Positions 42,738 to 52,064 of a stretch of DNA of 64,000 nucleotides are shown here, one piece after another. Made by a program: the position numbers and the translations under genes. The notes under the pieces were generated by a model. That model made no database searches. It saw nothing but the letters and a program-made list of their open reading frames with translations, and was not told the DNA's origin. How positions within the stretch are numbered: the first letter of the stretch is position 1; every line of letters starts with the position of its first letter. This DNA comes from an uncultured Desulfobacter sp. (GTDB lineage: Bacteria > Desulfobacterota > Desulfobacteria > Desulfobacterales > Desulfobacteraceae), in assembly GCF_963665355.1 (NCBI RefSeq), contig NZ_OY762229.1, positions 1,178,001 to 1,242,000 on the forward strand. Reading direction: 5' to 3'.

Positions 42738-45722
42738 TCATATTTTATGAAGGGTCAGCGGCTGCCGCCCTTCTGCTTCCAACGCCTGATTCGCCTGATC
42801 CAGAAGAGGTTTTGAGGAAATCACGGAAATCCCCTTGTCAGCGTCATCCCGGAAAAAATACCGTGTGGCTGTTTCCATGACCTTTTGCTTGTCCATATCC
42901 AGCAGGGCATCCTTGAATCCTTTGCGGATCTCATCGGACAACTTGGTAATCCGGCGGTAAAAGGCTTTCATGGCTGAAGGTGCCGGTGTTTCAGGCTTGT
43001 CAATGTCTGAACAGACCTGAAGTATTGCCTCTTTTACGTCTGTCTGGGTGAACCGTCCCTGGGTGATAAAGTCACAGGCATCGGCATAAACATCCAGGGT
43101 TCGCTTGATATGGGGATCCCGGTAGGAGCCAAATGAAAAAATACCCTCTTCCATGTTATACAGGGCAAATCCGCCGTATGCCCCGCCTTTTTCCCTGATT
43201 TCACGGTGCAGATACAGGGAACGTAAAAGCTTGGCAATAACGGACAGAGCCGGTGCATCTTTATGGGAAATACGCACCGCTTTAAAAGACTGGCCCACAA
43301 AGGAGACGGCCGTATTGGTCATCCAGCCGTCATAGGGCCGCATGGTATCTATTTTAATCTTTGGCGTATAAAAGGCCTGGCTGCTGCCGTTGGGCAGGTT
43401 GTCGTAAATTTTTGAAATGCGTTTATCCGCCTGGATCATGGAATTGGCAGACCCGATAACAGCAGGCTTAAAATTGTCTTTTTTCATGACTGAACAAGCC
43501 ATGGCAGAAAAGTCCTTTTCCAGTTCAGCCAGGGCCTGGGCGCATGTTTTTTCATTATTTACCCTTCCGGCAAGATCTTTTATCAGGGAGTACTGGGCAA
43601 TGCCATGCCACAGTTCATTGATACCGGCAGCTGTTGACAGGTGCCGGGAAGACAGGGTAATGGCATACCTGTGTCCGGATGCAACAATGGAGGCTTCAAG
43701 ACCGGCCTGATATTGTAAAATGAGGCTTTTGAGACGGTCATGGTCTGAAAATCCGCTGGCATTGATATATTCATCCACCATGTCAAAGAGATGGTCAATA
43801 TTGCGGTCCAGGGCTTTTCCCTGCAGCGCCAGAAAAGAATGCCCCCCGCCTTGCTTATCAAAATGAGTGCCTGAAAAGGGAGACATGGAAATACCGCCGG
43901 TATAAAGATCCATACGTTCGGCCATCTGCACATAGGAAGATTTTTTTGTGCCGGCATTGGTAAAGACCCGTGCGAAAAACGGCACCATGGGGAAAATATC
44001 CGGTGAAATGTTGCCGGCACCTGCAGGGCAGGTAAAATAAAAAATACCCGACGTGGCCTTGTCAAAGGCGGTGGCCCGGGTGACGCCCGGGATGGCGTCA
44101 GGGTGTACGATTTCAATCTCAGGAGGCACGTCTTCAAGTTCCAGGGTGGGCAGAACATTTAAGTTTTCTTCTGTTTCCTGAAGCTTTTTCAGGGCTGCCG
44201 CATCCTCGTTTATCTGCGCCAGTTCGTCCTGGCTTAAGGATTTTAATTTTCTTTGAAGTTCCTGGCGTACATCCTCAGCCTGGCGGGCCTCAAGACCGTC
44301 ATCCGGTGCCAGGGTAAAGAGCAGTTTGTGGGGGTTATCCAGAAAATATTTGCGAATCCTGCCCTCCAGAAAAGGACCCTTGGCCAGCTCTTCCTGCAAT
44401 TTTTCCAGATCATCGTTAATATTGATGGCGGTTACGGGATCACCTTCATGGACCATGACCGAAGCAATACCCACAAGCAGTTTTATACCGTACGGGTATG
44501 GTGTGTTTGTGATCTCTTTTCTGGAAAATTCGATCTGGTGAATGGCAGAATCAATTAAATGTTGATCAATGCCATTTTTGACCAGGGTTTCAAGGGTGCT
44601 GAAAACAATTTTTTCCACTTTGGGGACAGCAGTCACTTCAATATCTTTAAGTCCGCAGACAAACATGGTGTCCCGGTTATCTGAATCAAACCCTGTATCA
44701 TCACACAGGGCAGACCCTAAACCACTGTCAATGAGCGCTTTTCTCAAAGGTGATGCTGAATTTCCAAGCAGAATCTGTTCAAGCACCGCCATCACCAACA
44801 TTTCAAAATGATCCGCGATATCAGGGGTCAGCCAGGCCACACACCCCTGATATTTGGAAGATATATTATCCGTATCCGTGTATGCATATGCCTGGGTCAT
44901 GGTTTTGGGGGCCTGCCACCGGGGTTGGGAAGGCACCCGGGTGTCCATGTCAAGAAAATCAAATCTGGAAAGAACCTTTTGTTCAATAAAGTTTAAGGTC
45001 TCCTCCAGGGGAAGATCGCCGTAAGTGTAGAAATAACTGTTGGACGGATGATAATATTCGGCGTGAAAATTTTTAAGTTCCTTGTGGGTCAGTTTTGGAA
45101 TGTCTGCGGGATCGCCCCCGGAATTATTGGCATAGGTGGTGTCCGGGTAAAGCCCTTTAAGCAGGGCCCGGGACATGACCTGGCCGGCAGAGGACATGGC
45201 ACCTTTCATTTCATTATACACCACCCCTTTATACACCAGTTCCGGTTCGCCGTTTTCCCCTGGTTCCAATTCAAGCCGGTGTCCTTCCTGTTTAAAGCTT
45301 AAATGGTCAATATCCGGAAAAAAAGCCGCGTCCAGATAAACATCCATCAGATTGTAATAATCTTTCTTATTCTGGGTGGAAAAAGGATACATGGTCCAGT
45401 CTGATGCGGTGAATGCATTCATGAAGGTGGACAAACTGCGCTTGAGCATGGAAAAGAAAGGATCACGCACCTTGTATTTTTCTGATCCGCACAGCACGGT
45501 ATGTTCAAGAATATGGGCCACCCCTGTGGAATCCGTGGGAACGGTTCTGAAAAAAACCCCAAAGGTGTTTTCCTTGTCGTCATTGGCAATGTGGATGTGG
45601 ACAGCTTTTGTTTTTTCGTGGGTCAGTTGGATAAGATGAGCGTTAATTGCGGGCAGGGCCGACACGCGTTGAATTTTATAGCCATTGATGGCCTGCCCGG
45701 GTGTAAATGCATTCTGATTCAT
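42738..45722 (-). CDS. M16C zinc metalloprotease (presequence protease-like)
   Basis: 994 residues from the ATG at 45722, which has AGGA 8 bp upstream; the in-frame TTG at 45737 lies before that site. It is of the PreP/insulinase M16C type, made of four homologous alpha/beta domains in two halves joined by a helical hairpin. The zinc motif H70-x-x-E-H74 (H-I-L-E-H) is intact and the downstream Glu is in Y-N-E-M-K-G. The second half is inactive, as normal. No signal peptide is seen, so it should degrade peptides in the cytoplasm. It is convergent with the DUF2520 gene, 30 bp away. Confidence 0.93.
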   Translation of the reverse strand: MNQNAFTPGQAINGYKIQRVSALPAINAHLIQLTHEKTKAVHIHIANDDKENTFGVFFRTVPTDSTGVAHILEHTVLCGSEKYKVRDPFFSMLKRSLSTFMNAFTASDWTMYPFSTQNKKDYYNLMDVYLDAAFFPDIDHLSFKQEGHRLELEPGENGEPELVYKGVVYNEMKGAMSSAGQVMSRALLKGLYPDTTYANNSGGDPADIPKLTHKELKNFHAEYYHPSNSYFYTYGDLPLEETLNFIEQKVLSRFDFLDMDTRVPSQPRWQAPKTMTQAYAYTDTDNISSKYQGCVAWLTPDIADHFEMLVMAVLEQILLGNSASPLRKALIDSGLGSALCDDTGFDSDNRDTMFVCGLKDIEVTAVPKVEKIVFSTLETLVKNGIDQHLIDSAIHQIEFSRKEITNTPYPYGIKLLVGIASVMVHEGDPVTAININDDLEKLQEELAKGPFLEGRIRKYFLDNPHKLLFTLAPDDGLEARQAEDVRQELQRKLKSLSQDELAQINEDAAALKKLQETEENLNVLPTLELEDVPPEIEIVHPDAIPGVTRATAFDKATSGIFYFTCPAGAGNISPDIFPMVPFFARVFTNAGTKKSSYVQMAERMDLYTGGISMSPFSGTHFDKQGGGHSFLALQGKALDRNIDHLFDMVDEYINASGFSDHDRLKSLILQYQAGLEASIVASGHRYAITLSSRHLSTAAGINELWHGIAQYSLIKDLAGRVNNEKTCAQALAELEKDFSAMACSVMKKDNFKPAVIGSANSMIQADKRISKIYDNLPNGSSQAFYTPKIKIDTMRPYDGWMTNTAVSFVGQSFKAVRISHKDAPALSVIAKLLRSLYLHREIREKGGAYGGFALYNMEEGIFSFGSYRDPHIKRTLDVYADACDFITQGRFTQTDVKEAILQVCSDIDKPETPAPSAMKAFYRRITKLSDEIRKGFKDALLDMDKQKVMETATRYFFRDDADKGISVISSKPLLDQANQALEAEGRQPLTLHKI

Positions 45723-45843
45723 ATATTTTCCTGTCAAAGGTTTCCTTTAACTGTTTTCGGGGCCTAGGCCATGTTTTGCATGGTTTTCATTGGATGGCGA
45801 ACTCAAGTCATACCGGGTTCATCTTAAAAAAATATTTTTTAAA

Positions 45844-46203
45844 TTAGATTCTTTTATAAATTCCCCGATTCACCCGCTGGATCTTTTCTATTTTATCCAG
45901 CCGGAAGATAATATTTCTCAATTTTTTATCGTCAAAACCTGTGGCCGCCTTAATGGTTTTAAAATTGGTGCCTTCCGGGTGGTTGCCAATGATACTCAAC
46001 ACAATGGAAGATGCACTCTTTTTTCTTGGTGTTCGATTCTTGCTTTTCTGCCTGCTCGACGGATGATTCTGATAAATCAATTGTTCTAGCTTGTCAAGCC
46101 TCTTGTGGAGATTAGCAATGTCTTCCTTAGTTGGAATATCCAGACGATGCAGAAGCATTTTAATAAAATTCTCCCAATTATCGCTGGCTTCTGTATGTTC
46201 CAT
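45844..46203 (-). CDS. Small coiled-coil plus winged-helix protein
   Basis: 119 residues. Residues about 10-45 form an amphipathic coiled coil (L-H-R-L-D-I-P-T-K-E-D-I-A-N-L-H-K-R-L-D-K-L-E), like the phasin or PhaE-type helices. A basic linker (about 48-64) follows, then a winged-helix-like domain (about 65-119, S-I-V-L-S-I-I-G ... F-K-T-I-K-A-A-T-G-F-D-D-K-K-L-R-N-I-I-F-R-L ... I-Q-R-V-N-R-G-I-Y-K). It may be a small DNA-binding oligomer, but I do not recognise a named family. AAGGAGG 8 bp before the ATG is the best ribosome binding site in the area. Confidence 0.75.
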   Translation of the reverse strand: MEHTEASDNWENFIKMLLHRLDIPTKEDIANLHKRLDKLEQLIYQNHPSSRQKSKNRTPRKKSASSIVLSIIGNHPEGTNFKTIKAATGFDDKKLRNIIFRLDKIEKIQRVNRGIYKRI

Positions 46204-46581
46204 TTGTCAATCCTCCTTGAAACTGACGTTATACGGTGCTTTGAAAAAAGACCGGTAGATGCTGTTCATCTCCTAGTTGTTAATTATTAATGTTGTAGTA
46301 AATTTTAGTACAAGGTTAGTTTATGCCTCAAACCGCTTTTTTAACAAGATATTATAAAAATTACTTCTTAACTCTAATAAAGTCAAGAAGTCCATATTTA
46401 AATTAGTAAAAAAGTATCTGGTGACAGTAACTAAATTTTATGGAAATTAATAAAAAACTGTGATTTACTGGTACTTGCTTTAAAAAGTAATTCTAAAAGA
46501 AAACCGCTTCTGTCAATCTTTTAACCTCTTTCAAGGCGAAAAATGTCTGACATATAGCGTTCTGAAATAAACAGCCAAAAA
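46204..46581. other. AT-rich intergenic region upstream of rsmA
   Basis: 378 bp between divergent genes. Rich in A and T, no reading frame, tRNA-like fold or strong promoter match was found. Confidence 0.5.
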
Positions 46582-47454
46582 ATGCAGAACAAAAAGGAGA
46601 GCATGACGCATCCTGGGGAGTTATTAAAGAGAAGCGGGTTATACGCCGGAAAGGAGTTGGGTCAGAACTTTTTATCCAACCCGGCTACAGCCCAGATGAT
46701 TGTGGATAGAACAGGGGTAGATAAACAGACCACCGTGCTTGAAATAGGACCGGGGTTAGGTGCACTCACCCTTCCTCTGGCAAAACGTTGCAAACATGTT
46801 GTGGCCGTTGAAAAAGACACCCGCATAATTCCTTTGCTTGAAGAAGAGCTGGCTGGTGAAGGAATCTGCAATGTTACGATTATCAATCAGAACATATTAA
46901 AGACAGATATTAAAGATATTGCAGGAACAGGTAAACTTGTGGTGGTGGGGAATCTGCCGTACAACATCTCATCCCAGATCCTTTTTCAGCTGATTACAAT
47001 CCGGCAGGTCGTGACATGTGCGTTTTTGATGTTTCAAAAGGAACTTGCCCAGCGCATTGTGTCATCTGCCGGTACCAAAGACTATTCAAGGCTTTCTGCG
47101 GTGGTCCAGTATGCATCAAAAATCAGCCGTGTTACAGATATCAGTCCCAATGCTTTTTTTCCCAGGCCGGAAGTGGACTCCACGGTCCTGCGCTTTGATT
47201 TCTTTGAAACCCAAGGCATGGAAGAAAAGGATGAAACACTGCTGTTCGACGTAATCAAAGCAGCATTTTCCAAACGACGAAAAACTCTTCACAATTCCAT
47301 GTCCGGCGGCGAAATGGGTTTAACAAAAAAAAGTGTGGGTATTGCCCTTGAAAACGCCGGTATTGACGCTTCCAGAAGAGCTGAAACGTTAAATATACAG
47401 GAGTTTATTGACCTGTCAAAAGCAGTGAACGAAATTATCATCCGTGAATTATGA
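46582..47454 (+). CDS. rsmA: 16S rRNA dimethyladenosine transferase RsmA (KsgA)
   Basis: 290 residues. It dimethylates two adjacent adenines near the 3' end of 16S rRNA in late 30S assembly. Motifs are L-G-Q-N-F-L (N-terminal), E-I-G-P-G-L-G-A-L-T (SAM loop), V-E-K-D, and the catalytic N-L-P-Y-N-I-S. The C-terminal helical domain has F-F-P-R-P-E-V-D-S and F-S-K-R-R-K-T-L. Translation may instead start at an in-frame ATG at 46603, which has AAGGAG directly before it; the first seven residues are not family-conserved. Its stop overlaps the HD-GYP gene start (ATGA). Confidence 0.96.
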   Translation: MQNKKESMTHPGELLKRSGLYAGKELGQNFLSNPATAQMIVDRTGVDKQTTVLEIGPGLGALTLPLAKRCKHVVAVEKDTRIIPLLEEELAGEGICNVTIINQNILKTDIKDIAGTGKLVVVGNLPYNISSQILFQLITIRQVVTCAFLMFQKELAQRIVSSAGTKDYSRLSAVVQYASKISRVTDISPNAFFPRPEVDSTVLRFDFFETQGMEEKDETLLFDVIKAAFSKRRKTLHNSMSGGEMGLTKKSVGIALENAGIDASRRAETLNIQEFIDLSKAVNEIIIREL

Positions 47455-48860
47455 TTCAATCAAGTATTTCCATAGATAAACTCATTGATATTGTCCGCCA
47501 GGGCGGCCGGGTCAAAACAGGGGTGGATGTGTATGACAGCAACGGCACCCTGCTTTTAGCCAAAGATGTGCTGGTGGATAAGACAAAGCCCCTGAAATTC
47601 CTTCGGAACAACGGTCTGAGGAAGGTGCCTGTGGCCAGCAACGGCGGAGTGTTTGACGCATCCGGCAATAAAATTAACATAGGATCTGACAATATACCAG
47701 AACCCTCTCCCCGGGATTTTTCCGATCCGAAACCGGCTAAAACCCAAAACGTGACTGAACGGCTCAAACAGATTCAGGAGCTGCGCAGATTTGCCGAATC
47801 CATGAGCAGCAAAGCCCAGGCCTGTATAAAAAATGCCGTAAACCAGATCCGGCACACTGAAGGTGAGTTCAATGTGGATGACGTATCAGAACAGGCGTCG
47901 GAACTTGCATCCTTTGCCGAACAAAAACACCACCCTTTAGCGTACGCGCCAAGGGAATTGTTTTTCTATGATGACTATTTTTACAGCCATGCCGCAAATG
48001 TCTGTGCCCTGGGCTCCCAGGTATTGCACCGATTTAACACTGCCTTTTCCAACGCAGTTGAAAAATCGCTTTGGTCGTCACCGGCCCAGGCCAAAAATAA
48101 ATCTGCCGGGATGTTTTCCTATTACTATCCCGAGGAGGTGGATGAAATGTGTTTTGGCCTGTTTATCTATGATCTGGGGAAATCCATGGTGCCCGAGGAA
48201 ATTTTAAACAAGCCGTCTGTCCTGACTGAGGATGAAACCCATCTGATACAGAAGCACACCAATGATTTCGGGTTTACAATCATTGAAAAAAACCATCTGG
48301 GCAGTACTGTTCTGAGCAACATGATCCGGTACCATCACGGGCCCATATATGAGGGAGAACCGGGGTGCTATCCCTTTGGTCTTGAGTGCAGGATGATGCC
48401 GCCCTATGTGAGAATATGCAAATTAATGGACATATATGACGCCATGATCTCCAAGCGCAGTTACCAGGATGCCATTAACCAGGTTACTGCCGTCACCAGC
48501 CTGTTCCGCAATTATGTTCACAAAGATCCCCTCTTGCAGTACATCCTCCATGCCTTTGTTAAAACCATAGGTCTATATCCGCCGGGCAGTATTGTTTTTC
48601 TTAAAAACGGACAGATGGCCTATGTCCTTGAAAGCGAAGGTCCCCTTGTTCTTCCTTTTACAAATAGCAGCCAAGCCCCATTAACATCCAGACCGGATCC
48701 TTATAACGCCGGAGAACAAACCGGAGTCCTTGCCATTGACAGTACCAGAAGCATCAGACACCCCAAAACTGTCTGGGACTGTCTGCCTGCATTTATCCGG
48801 GAGGTTGCCCTGCCCGAAGAGCAGGTAGCTGCGGCGGTTGCTGCGGTTTCTTTCATATAG
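47451..48860 (+). CDS. HD-GYP-like protein with altered metal site
   Basis: 469 residues. The N-terminal 80 or so residues form a small beta domain often found before HD-GYP domains. From about 170 to 370 it follows the HD-GYP c-di-GMP phosphodiesterase order: first His (H180), then F-I-Y-D-L-G-K where the family has H-D-I-G-K, V-P-E-E-I-L, H-T at the next helix, Y-H-H-G (H295/H296), G-C-Y-P-F-G where the family has G-x-G-Y-P, and D-I-Y-D-A-M. The metal-binding His of HD is Tyr240, and the GYP signature is changed, so activity may be lost or altered. The last 100 residues form an unassigned domain. It overlaps rsmA by 4 bp. Confidence 0.82.
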   Translation: MIQSSISIDKLIDIVRQGGRVKTGVDVYDSNGTLLLAKDVLVDKTKPLKFLRNNGLRKVPVASNGGVFDASGNKINIGSDNIPEPSPRDFSDPKPAKTQNVTERLKQIQELRRFAESMSSKAQACIKNAVNQIRHTEGEFNVDDVSEQASELASFAEQKHHPLAYAPRELFFYDDYFYSHAANVCALGSQVLHRFNTAFSNAVEKSLWSSPAQAKNKSAGMFSYYYPEEVDEMCFGLFIYDLGKSMVPEEILNKPSVLTEDETHLIQKHTNDFGFTIIEKNHLGSTVLSNMIRYHHGPIYEGEPGCYPFGLECRMMPPYVRICKLMDIYDAMISKRSYQDAINQVTAVTSLFRNYVHKDPLLQYILHAFVKTIGLYPPGSIVFLKNGQMAYVLESEGPLVLPFTNSSQAPLTSRPDPYNAGEQTGVLAIDSTRSIRHPKTVWDCLPAFIREVALPEEQVAAAVAAVSFI

Positions 48861-48965
48861 TACCTGAACGAAAAAACGTCGAATTTAAACGGCTCTATAC
48901 TATATGAAGGAAACCGAGCTCACAAATATTCCTGTTACAGATGGGCAACTCTGTGAATGTGCACA

Positions 48966-49910
48966 TTACGGTTTAAAAAGTGCTGAAACACTCTCTCCTG
49001 TATGGATATGTTTGATAGCCCTTGCAAAAAGCGGAGCCACGGACAGAGATTTAAGCTGGGGAAACTGTTTTTCTGCAGGGACATGCACCGTGTTAGTGAC
49101 CACGATTTCGGATATCTGAGACCGGCTTAAATTCTCCACAGCCCGCCCACAAAGCACCGGATGGGTCGCACCAACATAAACCGTAGCCGCGCCTGCCTGT
49201 TTCAAGGTCTCAACAGTACTCACCAGGGTTCCCCCTGTGGATATTTCATCGTCAAAAACAATGGCATCCAGATCCTTTACATTACCCACAACCAATCCCT
49301 GCTGAACATCGGAATCGCTTAACCGGCGTTTATCAATAATGGCAAGTGAGGTGTCCAGACGTTTGGCACACCGGCCAGCTCTTTTGGCCCCGCCCGCATC
49401 CGTGGCCACCACCACCACCTTTGACAGATCTAAAAATGCTGCAAAATAATCACAGATTGTGGTCATGGCTGTTAAATGATCCACGGGAATACTGAAAAAT
49501 CCATGTACGGCATCGGCGTGCAGATCCATGGTCAGAACCCGGTCTGCCCCGGCAGTTTTCAAAAGATCCGCCACCAGACGGGCAGCAATGGAAATTCTCG
49601 GGGCATCCTTTTTATCGGACCGGGCATATGAATAATAAGGGATGACTGCTGTAATCCGTTTGGCAGACGCACTGCGCAGGGCATCCAGGGTAATCATCAG
49701 CTCCATGAGGTGATCGCTTACCGGTGTGGTTAATGACTGAACCACAAAAACATCCTTTTCCCTGACACTTTCGTTAATTTGAACAAACAAATTATCGTTT
49801 GAAAATCGGGATGTTTCCATGGTGCTTAAAGAAATTCCGATATTTTTACAAATTTCCATTGCCAGATTCGGATTGGATCCACCTGAAAATATTTTTAAAT
49901 CGTTTGTCAT
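48966..49910 (-). CDS. prs: Ribose-phosphate pyrophosphokinase
   Basis: 314 residues, standard length. It makes PRPP from ribose 5-phosphate and ATP for nucleotide, His and Trp synthesis. Visible are F-S-G-G-S-N-P at the N-terminus, Y-Y-S-Y-A-R-S-D-K-K catalytic flexible loop, D-L-H-A-D-A metal site and the PRPP loop D-D-E-I-S-T-G-G-T-L. Several family-conserved positions differ (A-R-S-D-K-K for A-R-Q-D-R-K, D-A-G-G for D-A-G-G/P-D-x-G-G), so it belongs to a divergent group. AGGAAA lies 7 bp before the ATG. It is a single gene. Confidence 0.93.
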   Translation of the reverse strand: MTNDLKIFSGGSNPNLAMEICKNIGISLSTMETSRFSNDNLFVQINESVREKDVFVVQSLTTPVSDHLMELMITLDALRSASAKRITAVIPYYSYARSDKKDAPRISIAARLVADLLKTAGADRVLTMDLHADAVHGFFSIPVDHLTAMTTICDYFAAFLDLSKVVVVATDAGGAKRAGRCAKRLDTSLAIIDKRRLSDSDVQQGLVVGNVKDLDAIVFDDEISTGGTLVSTVETLKQAGAATVYVGATHPVLCGRAVENLSRSQISEIVVTNTVHVPAEKQFPQLKSLSVAPLFARAIKHIHTGESVSALFKP

Positions 49911-50135
49911 TTTAAATTTCCTGAAGGATGGTTTTCATTCGCATTTTTTAATACCAGGTTACCGTTTGAGAAACAACGGATGAATATATTAAGTATTATT
50001 TTAAAAAAGATAATAGTAATAATAAGTACCATCGAAATGTTTATAAGTATATTAACTTTCTGATATTATTTATTATTATAGGTTTTATCATGTTAATAGT
50101 TTTGAATAAAAACTTTTTAAAAATAGACAGTATTG

Positions 50136-50175
50136 AAAGCCTGTTTTTCATGGGTACATAACACAGGCTTTTTGA
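50136..50175. terminator. Hairpin downstream of the RdgC-like pair
   Basis: AAAGCCTGT (50136-50144) pairs with ACAGGCTTT (50163-50171), with an 18-nt loop, 16 bp after the stop at 50187. The T run is better on the plus strand than on the minus strand, so terminator strength for this operon is uncertain. The rest of 49911-50186 is AT-rich and empty. Confidence 0.55.
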
Positions 50176-50186
50176 ACATTTTTTTG

Positions 50187-50717
50187 TCAGGATTGAATCC
50201 ACTCCCTGATATCCTTTAAATCCAGCGTATTCCAGTCATCTGACACCCTTTTCTCAATAAATTTTAAAAACAGGGTGTCAATAACTTTGATAACCTTTAT
50301 GATTAAAAAGGTTTTTTCAATAATCAGACCCTCTATTTCATCTTCTGATGCGGATGTGTCAATGGTCGGGGTTTTTAACCCGGTGATATTAAAACTTTCA
50401 CCTTTGATGCTGAATTTATACTCCTCCTCGCCCATCCTGCAGATCAGGTTCATATCCGTCACCCATGCCCCTTTTTTAAGGGCTGTGGTCCCTTCTTCAA
50501 GTCCTGCCTGATCACCTTTAATGGTAATTTTTTCCTTTGATTTATCCCCAAGATTGTTTTCAAGACTGATGGAATTTCCAATCTCAAGGGTTACCGTATC
50601 TTTTGAATCTGAAAGAGTTGTAATATCTTGTTCCGTTTCAACGAGATACCAGATCCATGTCAAAAATTCGTTGCCCAGAAATCCGTATTTATTATAAGCG
50701 GTCGCAATATCCAGCAT
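50187..50717 (-). CDS. Partner of RdgC-like protein (C-terminal half)
   Basis: 176 residues, soluble, acidic. Its start (Y-G-F-L-G-N-E-F-L-T-W-I-W-Y) matches the L-G-x-E-F-L-x-W-L-W segment found in the C-terminal half of longer RdgC-like proteins, and the rest follows their beta-rich pattern ending in a helical tail. It overlaps the preceding gene by one base (TAATG), so the two are probably translated together and act as one two-chain protein. No independent function is known. The family link is recognised by pattern, not by search. Confidence 0.65.
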   Translation of the reverse strand: MLDIATAYNKYGFLGNEFLTWIWYLVETEQDITTLSDSKDTVTLEIGNSISLENNLGDKSKEKITIKGDQAGLEEGTTALKKGAWVTDMNLICRMGEEEYKFSIKGESFNITGLKTPTIDTSASEDEIEGLIIEKTFLIIKVIKVIDTLFLKFIEKRVSDDWNTLDLKDIREWIQS

Positions 50718-51337
50718 TATTGAACACCTTTCATATTTAACGGGGCCAATGCCAGCACCCGGTCTTTTTTATCACTTGAAAAACTGCCCAGTTTTTCCAC
50801 CAGAGTATAGGGAAATATCCTGATGGGTTTATGGTCAAAGGATTTGAAAAACAATGTTTCAAACAGTTCATTGGCCGCTTTCTGGGTGGAGAACAAGATA
50901 AGGTTTTTCTCTTCATAATCCCACAACACATCATATATGTTTGGGATAAAGGGTGTTTTGTGCATCAGGATATCCAGAACCATCTCCTTTATTTCAGTTT
51001 TTTCATTTTTTGAAATAAAGGGTCTGCCACTCTCCTTTTTTTTCTTTTCCATCTCAATGGCCATATGTTTCTGGACCAGTTTAGACGGTATTGATTTTTT
51101 ATCAATGCGCAGGGAAAAGGCAAAATAGGTGCCGAATATAAATGAAGCTGATTCAAAATCCGGATTGTACGGTGTTTCAAGGGGGGTCCATCCGGCGCAG
51201 ATTTCGTCGTATTCGTTTTCAATTTCAGGGATGGCGTTTTCAATCAGTCCCTGGCGGACACCTTCTGCAGCACCATCATGAAACGCACCGTCAATATAAT
51301 ACCGGCTGATGGAATGGGTGGAAGAGATCAATCCCAT
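50717..51337 (-). CDS. RdgC-like recombination-associated protein
   Basis: 206 residues from the ATG at 51337, which has AGGAG 6 bp before it; the open frame extends further upstream without a ribosome binding site. The middle reads L-R-I-D-K-K-S-I-P-S-K-L-V and A-I-E-M-E-K-K-K-K, K-T-E-I-K-E-M-V-L-D, then V-L-W-D-Y-E and A-A-N-E-L-F-E-T-L-F, the pattern of RdgC, a ring-forming DNA-binding protein that restrains RecA. E. coli RdgC has about 300 residues; here the C-terminal part is in the next gene. The role is inferred from this resemblance. Confidence 0.7.
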   Translation of the reverse strand: MGLISSTHSISRYYIDGAFHDGAAEGVRQGLIENAIPEIENEYDEICAGWTPLETPYNPDFESASFIFGTYFAFSLRIDKKSIPSKLVQKHMAIEMEKKKKESGRPFISKNEKTEIKEMVLDILMHKTPFIPNIYDVLWDYEEKNLILFSTQKAANELFETLFFKSFDHKPIRIFPYTLVEKLGSFSSDKKDRVLALAPLNMKGVQ

Positions 51338-51556
51338 GGTAACTCCTCTTAATAATATAAAGTCTGTGAAGTGTTTAATAACAGCCATGGGCTGACCTGA
51401 CATATCAGCTGCCAGGTTCAGCCCACAACAAAGTTTGAAAGATCTTGGCGATTTACCCAGTCTTTCATATAAATTACGAAGAATAAGGCTAAAAAGGCAA
51501 GTCAAATGGAGGGTTATTTTTTTGCATATCCTTATTACATATCCATTGAAAATTAA

Positions 51557-51601
51557 AACCCGGCCAAGACTTGGGGCATCTTTAAAGTCTAAAGCCGGGG
51601 A
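51557..51601 (-). terminator. Terminator of the DUF1573 gene
   Basis: On the minus strand CCCGGC (51594-51599) and GCCGGG (51559-51564) enclose an inner AGACTT/AAGTCT stem and are followed by TTTTAATTTT. It lies 15 bp after the DUF1573 stop. Confidence 0.8.
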
Positions 51602-51615
51602 AAAAAAGGAAAAAA

Positions 51616-52002
51616 TTATTTCACGACTCCTTGGATCTGCAGCGTGACACTCTCTTTTCCAGGCACATCGGTTCGTATGATCAATTTGCGTTTGAATGAT
51701 CTTCCGCCATACCCCGAGGTGTCGGCCTTAACATGTATGGTGCCTGTTTTTCCCGGAGCAACGGCTGATGGATAATCGGCAACTGTGCAGCCGCACGAGG
51801 TCGCCACCCGCTGGATGGATAGGACATCATCCCCAGGATTACTGATGATAAAGTCATGGGTGACTTCTGTTCCATCGGTTACACTGCCAAAGAAAAACAC
51901 AGGTTCTTCCACAACAATATCTGAGCCGGCATATGATGTGCCTGCTACAGCCATCCACATAATACCGATGGCAAAAATAATTTTGATTGATAATTTTTTC
52001 AT
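51616..52002 (-). CDS. DUF1573 exported protein
   Basis: 128 residues. A signal peptide (about 1-25, ending T-S-Y-A-G) is followed by one DUF1573 immunoglobulin-like domain: F-F-F-G-S-V-T-D-G-T-E-V-T-H-D-F, I-S-N-P-G-D-D-V-L, and the typical T-S-C-G-C-T cysteine pair, which may form a disulfide or bind metal. Function of the family is not known; it is exported. AAGGAG lies 6 bp before the ATG. It lies downstream of the second acyl-CoA synthetase gene by 62 bp on the same strand, perhaps cotranscribed. Confidence 0.9.
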   Translation of the reverse strand: MKKLSIKIIFAIGIMWMAVAGTSYAGSDIVVEEPVFFFGSVTDGTEVTHDFIISNPGDDVLSIQRVATSCGCTVADYPSAVAPGKTGTIHVKADTSGYGGRSFKRKLIIRTDVPGKESVTLQIQGVVK

Positions 52003-52064
52003 AAAATCTCCTTAAGTGTATAATAAAATTGTGTGGCCGTTAATCAGTGTCCGGCTTTTGATCA

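Noticed and set aside
48904-49119. 71-residue plus-strand frame after the HD-GYP gene
   Set aside because: Mostly antisense to prs and without a ribosome binding site.
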